Shown here piece after piece: positions 1 to 7,306 of a stretch of DNA of 22,844 nucleotides; the stretch's first letter is position 1; each line of letters starts with the position of its first letter. Below the pieces are notes generated by a model. It was not told the DNA's origin. It saw nothing but the letters and a program-made list of their open reading frames with translations, and did no database searches. Source of the stretch: Streptosporangiaceae bacterium (GTDB lineage: Bacteria; Actinomycetota; Actinomycetes; Streptosporangiales; Streptosporangiaceae). The stretch is taken from assembly GCA_030041195.1 (NCBI GenBank), contig JASHOI010000471.1, forward strand, positions 1 to 22,844, given 5' to 3'. The translations under genes and the position numbers were made by a program.

Positions 1-765
1 GGGGCCGGCCTCGTCGGCGCGCCCGGCGCGCCGCCGCTGAGCGCAGCCACGGTCGGCTTGGTCGCCGCGATGGCGCTGGGCGTGACGGTCGTCGCGACGT
101 TCGGGCCGGCCATCCGCGCGGGCCGTCTGAGTACGGTCAGCGCGCTCAACGGCACCGTACGGCCACCCAGGCGCCGGGGACCGGCCGCCGCGTTCTCCGC
201 GCACCTTCCGGTGCCGCTGCTCCTAGGCCTGCGCCTGGCGGCACGCCGGCCACGCCGGATCCTGCTCAGCACCCTCAGCATCGCGGTGACCGCGAGCGGC
301 ATCGTCGCCGTGCTCGTTGTCCACGCCGCCGGTAACGACCAGGGATTTCTCACCCCGGGCAACCCGCAGGACGCCCGGCTGGACCAGGTGACGACGGTCG
401 TGTCGGCGATGCTCATCGTCCTGGCCGTGGTCAACGCGATCTTCATCGCGGTGGCAACGGCCCTGGACGCCCGGCACTCATCGGCGCTCGCCAGGGCCCT
501 GGGCGCGACCCGCCTGCAGGCCGGCACCGCGCTCGCCGTGGTCCAGGCGTTTCCCGCGCTGGCCGGCGCGCTGCTCGGCATCCCGGGCGGCATCGGTATC
601 TATGACGCCGCGAGCAACGGAGGGAGTACGACGGTTCCCCCGGCCTGGTGGCTCGCGGTCATGGTCCTCGCGACCGTGGCCGCCGTGGCGGTGCTCACCG
701 TCGCCCCGGCGCGCATCGCCGCCCGGCAGCCCGTGGCGCAGATCCTTCAGGCCGAGAGCGCCTGA
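1..765 (+). CDS. ABC transporter permease, FtsX family (C-terminal part, cut by window start)
   Basis: The frame is open from base 1, so the N-terminus lies outside the window; 254 residues are visible. The protein is the C-terminal half of an FtsX/MacB-type permease, which forms the membrane part of an ABC exporter or an envelope-remodelling complex. Four hydrophobic segments are visible: near the window edge, at about residues 87-110, at about 130-180 (two spans broken by a loop), and at about 215-235. After the second of these comes the usual cytoplasmic coupling stretch with the residues ALARALGATRLQ, and the end (PARIAARQPVAQILQAE) is the standard tail of this family. Its ATPase partner would be expected upstream and is not seen. 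The partial copy does not show what is transported. The family call is secure; the substrate is unknown. Confidence 0.88.
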   Translation, partial: GAGLVGAPGAPPLSAATVGLVAAMALGVTVVATFGPAIRAGRLSTVSALNGTVRPPRRRGPAAAFSAHLPVPLLLGLRLAARRPRRILLSTLSIAVTASGIVAVLVVHAAGNDQGFLTPGNPQDARLDQVTTVVSAMLIVLAVVNAIFIAVATALDARHSSALARALGATRLQAGTALAVVQAFPALAGALLGIPGGIGIYDAASNGGSTTVPPAWWLAVMVLATVAAVAVLTVAPARIAARQPVAQILQAESA

Positions 766-817
766 CCGGCCAGCCTCCGGCCACCCGACCCTCAGGTACC
801 CGAAAGGCGCACTTCAG

Positions 818-1141
818 ATGACCAAGCTCGAGATCGTCAAGATCCCTGAACGGATAGCAAGGAGGTGGCGCACCGCCCGCTCGAACACCGCCGTGGCGGC
901 GGTTCCGGTGCTGCATTGGCGCTCGTGCGATGGCGGGTTCCAGTGCGCCACCGCCCGGGTGCCGCTGGACTACGCCGAGCCTCGCGGCGCCACAATCAGC
1001 CTCATCTTCACCACACTCGCCACGCTGCGCCTGCGCAGCACCGCCGAAGGCCCGCCCGAGATACCCCAGCCAGACGACCTGCAGCTGCACCTGCTCGACC
1101 TGCTCAAAATCGACCCCAGGAATCCCGGCGAGCCCAACTAA
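818..1141 (+). pseudogene. Fragment of a secreted alpha/beta hydrolase (tripeptidyl-aminopeptidase-like), truncated
   Basis: The frame encodes 107 residues from an ATG at 818. Residues about 30-60 (the stretch with W..C, then FQCATARVPLDYAEP.G and TISL) match the start of the mature domain of actinobacterial TAP/SlpD-type alpha/beta hydrolases, where a tryptophan-cysteine pair precedes CA.V.VPLDYA.P. A complete member has about 450-530 residues with a GxSxG nucleophile. Here the similarity stops after TISL, and a different tail of about 45 residues follows with no hydrolase motifs. No signal peptide is obvious before the conserved part. The simplest reading is a remnant left by deletion or by insertion of foreign DNA. 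The tail could come from a mobile element, but I cannot place it. It might be expressed as a small protein. Confidence 0.5.
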
Positions 1142-1155
1142 CCTCATGTGCGAAT

Positions 1156-1186
1156 CGCGGGTCAGCAGCCGGGCCTGCCGACCGCG
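1156..1186. terminator. Imperfect GC-rich hairpin between converging genes
   Basis: About eleven base pairs can form: CGC, GGTC and GCAG pair with CTGC, GACC and GCG around a six-base loop, with one bulge and one mismatch. It lies 15 bases after the stop of the hydrolase fragment and before the end of the converging TetR gene, where a terminator serving both strands would be expected. There is no T-run, as is common for actinobacterial terminators, so this is only a structural inference. Confidence 0.4.
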
Positions 1187-1295
1187 ATACCAGGCCCAGT
1201 GCTTGCCTCGACGTTCACTCTTACCATCGCTGGATCGGTGCCGGTCACCCACACCCGAGCTTATCTCGTTGTGACGCGGAACCGTTCGTGATGAG

Positions 1296-2006
1296 TTACG
1301 GAAGTGTGGGACGCGAATGTAGGTCACTGGCTGGTAGCTTCCGGGGTGGCGCCTGGCCCGGAAGGGTGGCCATCCGCTCCCGGATGCCCTGCTCGGATGC
1401 GGTCAGGCCGACGGGCCGCCCGGCGCCGCCCGAGGTCCCCAGCAGGCCACCGGCGACTCGCAGGATCTGCTCGGTGAGTTCGGCAGGTCCCAGCCTGCCG
1501 CCGGGCCGGTACCAGCGGTGCAGCGAGGTCAGCATGGTCAGGATGAGGTTGGCTGCGATCTCGGTATCGGCGCCGTCCGGCCCACCGGTGCGGCACTCGT
1601 CCAGCAGCCGGGCGAAGTCCTCGGTGACCTCTCTCGCCCAGGCACGGAACCTGCGCCGCGCCCCGGCGGAGAGCTCGGTCTCCTCGCTGAAGACGATGGC
1701 GTAGAACGTCCGGTTGGTTACCGCCGCCTGGACGTGAACGGCGATGACCTCGCGGAGCTTGCCGGCCGGCTCGTGATCGCTGACGAGGATCTCTCGCAGC
1801 CGTGCGCCGAGGTAGCCCGTGATCTCGTCGACAGTCAGGTCGAGAAGTTCGCGCTTGCTCCTGGTGTACTTGTACACGGTCGGCCGGGAGATCCCGGCTG
1901 CCTCGGCGATGTCGTCGATCGTGGTGTTGCGGTAGCCGCGTTGCTCGAACACCTCAGCCGCGGCGCGCACCAGGGCGCGGGTGTCAGTCGCTCGTTCTCT
2001 CGCCAT
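1296..2006 (-). CDS. TetR/AcrR family transcriptional regulator (last gene of acyl-CoA operon)
   Basis: The protein has 236 residues. The N-terminus is a standard TetR DNA-binding domain: helix 1 at about residues 9-23, then TTIDDIAEAAGIS with RPTVYKYTRSKREL, giving the helix-turn-helix at about 29-48. The remainder is an all-helical ligand domain; the last 40 or so residues are probably disordered. The gene begins 38 bases after the thiolase stop on the same strand, so it is probably the last gene of the ligase-dehydrogenase-thiolase operon and controls it. Regulators in such positions commonly sense acyl-CoA esters (for example KstR2 or FadR-type TetR proteins). No operator is seen beside this gene itself, but a 14-bp palindrome lies in the operon promoter at 7006-7019. 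The family is certain; the ligand and target are inferred. Confidence 0.93.
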   Translation of the reverse strand: MARERATDTRALVRAAAEVFEQRGYRNTTIDDIAEAAGISRPTVYKYTRSKRELLDLTVDEITGYLGARLREILVSDHEPAGKLREVIAVHVQAAVTNRTFYAIVFSEETELSAGARRRFRAWAREVTEDFARLLDECRTGGPDGADTEIAANLILTMLTSLHRWYRPGGRLGPAELTEQILRVAGGLLGTSGGAGRPVGLTASEQGIRERMATLPGQAPPRKLPASDLHSRPTLP

Positions 2007-2044
2007 CTTCCCGTCCTGCTCGTCCGAGCGACATCGGCGTGTGG

Positions 2045-3244
2045 TCAGCTCCTGGCGAGGATAGTGACGGCTGCGACCGCGGCGTCCGGGTCGGCGTATC
2101 CGCCAGCGTTCTCCGCCAACGCTAGCCTGGCCCCCGCCACCTGCCGGTCACCCGCGCGGCCGCGAAGCTGGTCAGCCAGTTCGGCGATCTGCCCGAGGCC
2201 GGTTGCGCCCAGCGGGTGGCCCTTGCTTTCCAGGCCGCCGCTCGGATTGACCGGCATCTTCCCGCCGATACGTGTGCGCCCGTCCCGCAGCAGGGCCGTG
2301 GCGCCTCCCGGCGCGCACAGCCCGAGTTCCTCCAGCACGATGAGTTCCGCCGGAGCAGTGGCATCGTGGCACTCCACCACGCTGATGTCCGCAGGACCGA
2401 CGCCGGCCATCGCGTAGGCTGCCCGTGCCGCGGCGGGCACCACCTCGCCGTAGCTGCCGGGCCGGGCACATGCCAGCGAGGTCGCCAGCAGCCGGACCGG
2501 CTCAGCTCCGCATCGCGCGGCCAGCTCGGGCGTGGTCACGACGACCGCGGCCGCGCCGTCACTCATCGGGGCGCACATGGGCAGGGTCAGAGGACCGGAA
2601 ATCTGGCGTGCGGACAGTACCTCGGCGACAGTCATCCGCGCCCCGTACTGCGCTTTCGGATTCGCCCGGCCGTGCTCGTGGTTCTTGGCGCTCACCAGCG
2701 CGAAATCCTCGACTGTCGCATCGGAGCGGTCGAGGTACCAGCGGGCATAGCGCGCATAGATGTCCATGAAGATGGACCCGCGTCCGCCGGTGCCCAGCTC
2801 AGCGCGTATGTCCTCGAGCCGGTCCTGGTCGACGGCGGCGGTGAGCGCCCCGAGGGCCCTCGCCTTGTCAGCCACGACCAGCTTCTCGGCTCCCACGGCT
2901 ATGGCGACATCCGCCTGACCGGAGGCGACCGAGAGCCACGCCTGATTCAGAGCCGTGGACCCGGAAGCGCACGCGTTCTCGACATTGATCAGCGGTCGCC
3001 CGGCCAGCACGGTGCCGGCGACGGCCTGCTGGCCGCGCGCCGACTCCTGCCCCTGCAGCAGCCCGGACAGCACGTTGCCGTAGTAGACAATGCCAATCTG
3101 CTCGCCCCTGCCGGTCATGCCAGCATCCGCCAGCGCCTCGGTCACGGCCTCGCCGACGAGTGACTTGATGCCGCGACCGGGATGCTTTCCGAAGCTCGTC
3201 ATGCCGGTACCGGTGATGACCACCTCACCCATGCTGCCTGCCAC
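2045..3244 (-). CDS. Thiolase of the SCP-x / lipid-transfer type (acetyl-CoA acyltransferase)
   Basis: The protein has 399 residues and would cleave 3-ketoacyl-CoA with CoA. Visible catalytic features are Cys92 in the stretch NVENACASGSTAL, His293 in ECHDATAPAE (the HDAF-like motif of SCP-x thiolases) and His343 in KGHPLGATG. The C-terminus has AENAGG followed by VTIL, as in the SCP-x branch, rather than the C.GGG of classical degradative thiolases. Members of this branch handle 2-methyl-branched and sterol side-chain 3-ketoacyl-CoAs. Many work with a DUF35 OB-fold partner, but no such gene is in this window. The GTG start at 3244 is preceded by GGTGAGGA; the in-frame ATG at 3232 is an alternative start. 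Only three bases separate it from the acyl-CoA dehydrogenase gene upstream, which implies translational coupling. The exact substrate is unknown. Confidence 0.9.
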   Translation of the reverse strand: MAGSMGEVVITGTGMTSFGKHPGRGIKSLVGEAVTEALADAGMTGRGEQIGIVYYGNVLSGLLQGQESARGQQAVAGTVLAGRPLINVENACASGSTALNQAWLSVASGQADVAIAVGAEKLVVADKARALGALTAAVDQDRLEDIRAELGTGGRGSIFMDIYARYARWYLDRSDATVEDFALVSAKNHEHGRANPKAQYGARMTVAEVLSARQISGPLTLPMCAPMSDGAAAVVVTTPELAARCGAEPVRLLATSLACARPGSYGEVVPAAARAAYAMAGVGPADISVVECHDATAPAELIVLEELGLCAPGGATALLRDGRTRIGGKMPVNPSGGLESKGHPLGATGLGQIAELADQLRGRAGDRQVAGARLALAENAGGYADPDAAVAAVTILARS

Positions 3245-3247
3245 TCC

Positions 3248-4456
3248 TCACCTGTCCAGGACCTCGCGGCCGATTAGCTCGCGGGCGATTATCAGCTTCT
3301 GGATCTGCGCCGTCCCGTCGCCGATGAGATAGCCGGAGACATCCCGCAGCAGCGCCTGGAACGGCATCTCGTCGGACCAGCCCACCTGGCCATGCAGCAC
3401 GATGGCGTCGCGGATCGCGTCGAACGCCACCTGCGGCGCCCACCACTTCAGCATTGCGGCCTCGGCGGTGTGCGGCTGGCCGGCCATGCGCAGGCCGAGC
3501 GTGTGCAGCGCAAGCGCGCGCACCGCCGCCAGGTAGGTCGAGTGTTCCGCGATCGGAAACGAAACGCCCTGGTAGGCCGCCAGCGGCTTGCCGAAGGAAT
3601 GTCGCTGCCTCGAGTAAGTGATGGCCGCATCGAGAGCGCGCTGCGCGCTGCCGGCCACCATCAGGGCGATCAGCGTCCGGGTGAGATCGAACTCGCCCAT
3701 GATGAGCCGGAATCCGGCGCCTGGCTGTCCCAGCAGCCGCTCGTCCGGCACGAAGGTGTCGTCCATCGCGATCGAGCCACGCCCGAGCGGGACAAATCCG
3801 GGGTCGCGGAACCGCTGCACCGACACCGAGGGGTCGTCCAGCGGCACCAGGAACGCGCTGATCCCGCCCGACCCGCCTGATGACGCCGGGCTGCCGTCGG
3901 CCGCGGTTCGGGCCAGCACAATCGCGGCGTCGGCGTGCGGCGCCAGGGTGATCGAGGTCTTCTCTCCGGTGAGCCGCCACCCGCTGCCGACCCGGCGCGC
4001 GCGGGTGGTCAGCGCGGCGGCGTCGGAGCCGCACTCGGGCTCGGTCAGTGCGATGGCGCACACGCCATCCCCGGCGAGGAGCCGGGGCAGCCACTCCGCG
4101 ACAACGGGACCGCTTCCGCGAGCGGCTATGATGTTCGCGGCGACGTTGCCGCCGAACACGAGGTAGCCGCAGTTAGGGTCCGCGTACGCGACTTCCTCGC
4201 AGGCGAGTCCGAGGGCGATCAGGTCCGCGCCCTGCCCGCCGGCCTCCTCCGGAAGGCACAGGCCGATGAGCCCTGCGGCCGCGAGCTCCCTAAGCTCGGC
4301 GTACGGGAACGCGTCCGATCTGGACCGGGCCAGGTAGCCGTCAGCGAACTCGGCGCGGGCGAGCCGTCGCACGTCCCGCCGGAACGCCTCGTGGTCCGCT
4401 CCGAGGGTGAAGGCTGGAAACTCCAACGCTGTCCGCTCCGTCCTGGTCATCGGCAT
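3248..4456 (-). CDS. Acyl-CoA dehydrogenase (FadE/CaiA-like)
   Basis: This FAD enzyme oxidises acyl-CoA to enoyl-CoA. Residues are numbered from the ATG at 4456 (402 residues). The N-terminal helical domain (about 1-130) is followed by the beta domain with ALTEPECGSDAAAL (about 136-149) and GWRLTGEKTSIT (about 159-170). The C-terminal helical domain carries SRQRHSFGKPLAAYQGVSFPIAE (about 282-304) and the end motif IGDGTAQIQK (about 378-387). In that motif Asp380 stands where many family members have the catalytic Glu (IYEGT). The ATG is preferred to the GTG at 4465 because GGTGA lies five bases before it; the GTG is part of that site. The gene starts 48 bases after the SDR stop and is three bases ahead of the thiolase. 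The family is certain; the substrate is not known. Confidence 0.9.
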   Translation of the reverse strand: MPMTRTERTALEFPAFTLGADHEAFRRDVRRLARAEFADGYLARSRSDAFPYAELRELAAAGLIGLCLPEEAGGQGADLIALGLACEEVAYADPNCGYLVFGGNVAANIIAARGSGPVVAEWLPRLLAGDGVCAIALTEPECGSDAAALTTRARRVGSGWRLTGEKTSITLAPHADAAIVLARTAADGSPASSGGSGGISAFLVPLDDPSVSVQRFRDPGFVPLGRGSIAMDDTFVPDERLLGQPGAGFRLIMGEFDLTRTLIALMVAGSAQRALDAAITYSRQRHSFGKPLAAYQGVSFPIAEHSTYLAAVRALALHTLGLRMAGQPHTAEAAMLKWWAPQVAFDAIRDAIVLHGQVGWSDEMPFQALLRDVSGYLIGDGTAQIQKLIIARELIGREVLDR

Positions 4457-4504
4457 CTGGTTCACCGCCCGTCGAAGTGCGAGAGGCGTCGCTCATCTCG
4501 GCGC

Positions 4505-5266
4505 TCATGTCATCCGTATCCCGCCGTCGAGGGGAATCGCCGTGGCATTCAGGTAGCGGTTCCGGACGATGTGCTCGGCCAGGCCGGCGAATTCCGCCGG
4601 ATCGCCGAGCCGGCGTGGGTAGAGCACCATGCGCTCCAGATCGGCCACTACCTGGTCCGGCAGCCCCGCCGCCATGGGCGTCCGGAACAGACCGGGGGCT
4701 ATGGTCACCACGCGGACGCCGTGCTCGGCCAGGTCACGGGCGACCGGCAGCATGAGGCCCAGGACGCCGGCCTTGCTCGCGGCGTAGGCAGCCTGTCCGC
4801 GCTGGCCTTGCCAGGCGGCACCGGAGGACACATTGATGATGACCCCCCGCTCGCCGTCGCTGTCGGCGGCGTTCCGGGCCATGAGCCTCGCGCTGTGCCG
4901 CACCACGTCGAACAGCCCGATCAGGTTTGTCTCGACAACACGCCGGAACTGATCGAGCGGCAGCGGCCCGCGGCTGCTCAGCGTCTTGCCGGGCGTGGCC
5001 ACGCCGGCCGCGTTGACGCAGATGTGCACCGCGCCGTGACCTTCCTCAATGCGCGCGAAGGCCTCCCGGACCGACTGCTCGTCGGTCACGTCAGCATGTA
5101 CTGGCGCCAGGTCGCCGTCGCCAGCCATAGCCGTCTGGCTCGCCGCGTCGGCATCCCGGTCCAGCACAACGACACGGGCACCCGCCCGTGCGAACGCGAG
5201 CGCCGTTGCCCGGCCGAGGCCGGAGCCTCCGCCGGTCACGACGGCTATCCGTCCCGCTAGCTCCAC
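4505..5266 (-). CDS. Short-chain dehydrogenase, HSD10 / 3-hydroxyacyl-CoA dehydrogenase type II-like
   Basis: The protein has 253 residues, the normal length for classical SDRs. The NAD-binding motif TGGGSGLG is at 11-18, and NAAG is at 85-88. The catalytic triad is Ser147/148 (NVSSGAA), Tyr161 and Lys165 (AYAASKAG). The stretch GQRGQAAYAASK, the TIAPGLFRTP loop at 188-197, the PRRLGDPAEFA segment and the ending YLNATAIPLDGGIRM are characteristic of the HSD10 (17-beta-HSD type 10) branch. That branch oxidises L-3-hydroxyacyl-CoAs, including 2-methyl-3-hydroxybutyryl-CoA. Within this operon it would supply the third step of a beta-oxidation cycle. The GTG start lies eight bases after the ligase stop. 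A steroid or alcohol dehydrogenase role cannot be ruled out. Confidence 0.87.
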   Translation of the reverse strand: MELAGRIAVVTGGGSGLGRATALAFARAGARVVVLDRDADAASQTAMAGDGDLAPVHADVTDEQSVREAFARIEEGHGAVHICVNAAGVATPGKTLSSRGPLPLDQFRRVVETNLIGLFDVVRHSARLMARNAADSDGERGVIINVSSGAAWQGQRGQAAYAASKAGVLGLMLPVARDLAEHGVRVVTIAPGLFRTPMAAGLPDQVVADLERMVLYPRRLGDPAEFAGLAEHIVRNRYLNATAIPLDGGIRMT

Positions 5267-5274
5267 CCGCTCGC

Positions 5275-6933
5275 CTAACTGTCCGCCGAGTACCTGTCGC
5301 GGTATTCCGCGACGAGGGTCTTCTTGCTCGTCTTGCCGACGCTCGTCTTCGGAATCTCGGAGACGAAGATGATCTCGTCGGGAAGCTGCCAGCGCGCGAA
5401 CCGCTCGAGCAGTAGCTCGCGGATCTCAGCGTCGGTGACCGGTGGGCCTTCCCGGCGGACCACCAGAGCCAGCGGGCGCTCCTGCCACTTGGGGTGCGGA
5501 AGGCCCACGACCGCGGCGTCGGCCACCTGCGGGTGGTCCATGATGGCGTTCTCCATGTCGATGGAAGAGATCCACTCGCCGCCGCTCTTGATCACGTCCT
5601 TGATCCGGTCGACCACCTTCAGGTACCCGTCCGGGTCGATGGTCCCGGCGTCGCCGCTGTGCCAGAACCCGTCCCGGAACACCTGCTCGGTGCCTGGCGC
5701 GTTGAAGTAGCTTCCGGCGATCCACGGGCCGCGCATGCACACCTCGCCGATGCTCGTGCCGTCGTGCGGGATCTCGTTGCCCTGAGGATCGACAACCCGG
5801 ACGTCCACGCCGGAGATGAGCAGTCCCTGCTTGCGTCTCAGGTCCCACTGCTCCTCCAGGGAGAGCCGGGCGCGAACGGAAGGCTTGATCCGGTAGTTGA
5901 TCGTGACGAGCGGAGTGGTCTCGGTCGCACCGTAGACGTGGATGATCTCGGCTCCGGTCAGCTCCTTGAAGCCGCGCATCAGCGAGAGCGGGGGCTCGGT
6001 CGCGCCCGAGAGCAGGCGCGCGCGGCTCAGGTCAGGCTTTTCGTCCATCCGGCGGATGTACTCCAGCATCGGCTGGAAGATGGCAGGGGCGCCATGGCCG
6101 AGCGTGACGCCCTCGCTGGCCATCAGGTCGACCAGCAAGCCCGGCTCGCTGGCGGTGTACCTGCCGGGGAAGACCATCTTGGCGCCCATCAGGGCGCAGG
6201 CGTAGAACAGCCCCCACGACTGCCCGTGAAACATGGGCACGATCATGAGGGCGCAGTCATCGCTGTTAACTCCGACCTGCGCGGCCATCGTGAGCGAGTG
6301 CAGGCAGATGTTGCGGTGCGAGTAGTAAACGCCCTTCGGCCGTCCGGTCGTGCCCGAGGTGTAGCAGGCGCTGTACGCGCTGTCCTCGTCTACCGCCGGC
6401 CAGTCGTAGAACGAGGGCTCGGCCGCCAGCAGTTCCTCATAGCCATAGACCGGGCTCAGCGTGGTGACGATCTGCGATACCGGATTGTCCGACAGGACGA
6501 CGACGCCCCTGACTCCGTCTAGCTCGGGCACGATGGTCTCGGCGAGGGAAAGCAGGGATTCATCGCAGCAGAGCAGCGAGATGCCGCTGTGCTGGGCGAC
6601 ATAGGTCAGGTCCTCCGCGCCCAGGCGCAGATTCATCTGTACCTGCACCGCGCCGGTGCCCGGAACGGCGAAATAGAGCTCGAGGTGCCGGTGGGTGTTC
6701 CAGGCCAGCACGCCGACCCGGTCGCCCGGCTGTATGCCCAGGCGCTCCAGCGCACTGGCGAACCGCCCGGCCCGCTCGTACGCCTCTGCATACGTGTACC
6801 GGCGCAACTCGCCGTCGACCCGATAGGCGATCTCCTGCTCCGGGTACGTTCGCGCTGCGTGCCGGAGAAACGTCGTGGTGTTGAGCTGGTAGTCATCCAT
6901 GGAGGTGGATGGGTGCCCGGTAACACGCCTCAT
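5275..6933 (-). CDS. AMP-dependent acyl-CoA ligase (medium/long-chain, AlkK-like)
   Basis: This 552-residue adenylate-forming enzyme activates a carboxylic acid with ATP and CoA. The phosphate-binding loop YTSGTTGRPKG is at 191-201. Other visible motifs are VPMFHGQSWGL at 232-242, YGATETT at 334-340, HSGDAG at 425-430, DRIKDVIKSGGEWIS at 442-456 and PKTSVGKTSKK at 528-538, with Lys534 the probable catalytic lysine. The HGQSWG and GGEWISS variants resemble AlkK-type fatty-acyl-CoA ligases. The ATG at 6933 has GCGAGGCAGG just upstream; the internal Met at codon 12 lacks such a site. It is the first gene of the operon, behind the promoter at 7000-7028, and would commit the substrate to the pathway. 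The chain length or ring type of the acid cannot be read from the sequence. Confidence 0.92.
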   Translation of the reverse strand: MRRVTGHPSTSMDDYQLNTTTFLRHAARTYPEQEIAYRVDGELRRYTYAEAYERAGRFASALERLGIQPGDRVGVLAWNTHRHLELYFAVPGTGAVQVQMNLRLGAEDLTYVAQHSGISLLCCDESLLSLAETIVPELDGVRGVVVLSDNPVSQIVTTLSPVYGYEELLAAEPSFYDWPAVDEDSAYSACYTSGTTGRPKGVYYSHRNICLHSLTMAAQVGVNSDDCALMIVPMFHGQSWGLFYACALMGAKMVFPGRYTASEPGLLVDLMASEGVTLGHGAPAIFQPMLEYIRRMDEKPDLSRARLLSGATEPPLSLMRGFKELTGAEIIHVYGATETTPLVTINYRIKPSVRARLSLEEQWDLRRKQGLLISGVDVRVVDPQGNEIPHDGTSIGEVCMRGPWIAGSYFNAPGTEQVFRDGFWHSGDAGTIDPDGYLKVVDRIKDVIKSGGEWISSIDMENAIMDHPQVADAAVVGLPHPKWQERPLALVVRREGPPVTDAEIRELLLERFARWQLPDEIIFVSEIPKTSVGKTSKKTLVAEYRDRYSADS

Positions 6934-6999
6934 GACCTGCCTCGCCTTTCGTGATCCGGCTCGGTGCGGGCTGTGCCTGCGGGGCAGCCCCAGGTCTCT

Positions 7000-7028
7000 A
7001 ACTTAACTAACTAGTTAGTATTGTGCAA
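7000..7028 (-). promoter_or_regulatory. Promoter of the ligase-to-TetR operon
   Basis: Read on the minus strand, TTGCAC (7028-7023) and TAAGTT (7005-7000) are separated by exactly 17 bases, giving a plausible sigma-70 type promoter. The expected transcript start is about 60 bases before the ligase ATG. The block is unusually AT-rich for this genome. The spacer contains the palindrome listed separately. The -10 match is moderate (T, A and final T conserved). Confidence 0.6.
7006..7019. promoter_or_regulatory. 14-bp perfect palindrome, probable TetR operator
   Basis: ACTAACTAGTTAGT is a perfect inverted repeat with no central gap. It fills most of the spacer between the -35 and -10 boxes of the operon promoter, so a dimer bound here would block RNA polymerase. 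Size and symmetry suit TetR-family repressors, and the only regulator gene nearby is the one ending this operon (1296-2006). That this protein binds here is an inference from position; the palindrome itself is directly visible. Confidence 0.7.
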
Positions 7029-7032
7029 TGCT

Positions 7033-7053
7033 CACCGGGCATCCATCCCGGTG
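7033..7053. terminator. Hairpin upstream of the operon promoter
   Basis: CACCGGG (7033-7039) and CCCGGTG (7047-7053) form a perfect 7-bp stem around a seven-base loop. It lies five bases beyond the -35 box and downstream, on the minus strand, of the SET-domain gene. It could end the rpiB/SET transcript and insulate the acyl-CoA operon. No T-run follows, so it might instead be a second protein-binding site. Confidence 0.4.
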
Positions 7054-7306
7054 GTGCTGAGACGGGGCGGGCCAGGCGCCACCGGCATCCTCACCCCACG
7101 CTGCCTCGAGGCAAGCGACCGGTGGGAGCAAACCTGGCAGCCCGCCAGCCAGGCCCGCGCCGCCTGAACCACGATCTGACATAGCGCCACACTCAGCCGC
7201 CCAGGCCAGCCGAAGCTATCAGCCAGGACGCGGGACCGGCTGGCCAGGAAGGCGTTGATATCCGAGGCCGCACGCGGGACGGTGCGGGCGAGTGACCTGG
7301 CGGCTG
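7054..7306. other. Non-coding stretch after the SET gene
   Basis: Neither strand has a convincing reading frame; the small frame crossing 7219-7434 on the minus strand overlaps the SET gene and has no family features. A short inverted repeat (CCTGGC...GCCAGG near 7134-7154) is visible. With the hairpin and promoter it completes the 373-base gap between the SET gene and the ligase gene. Confidence 0.5.
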
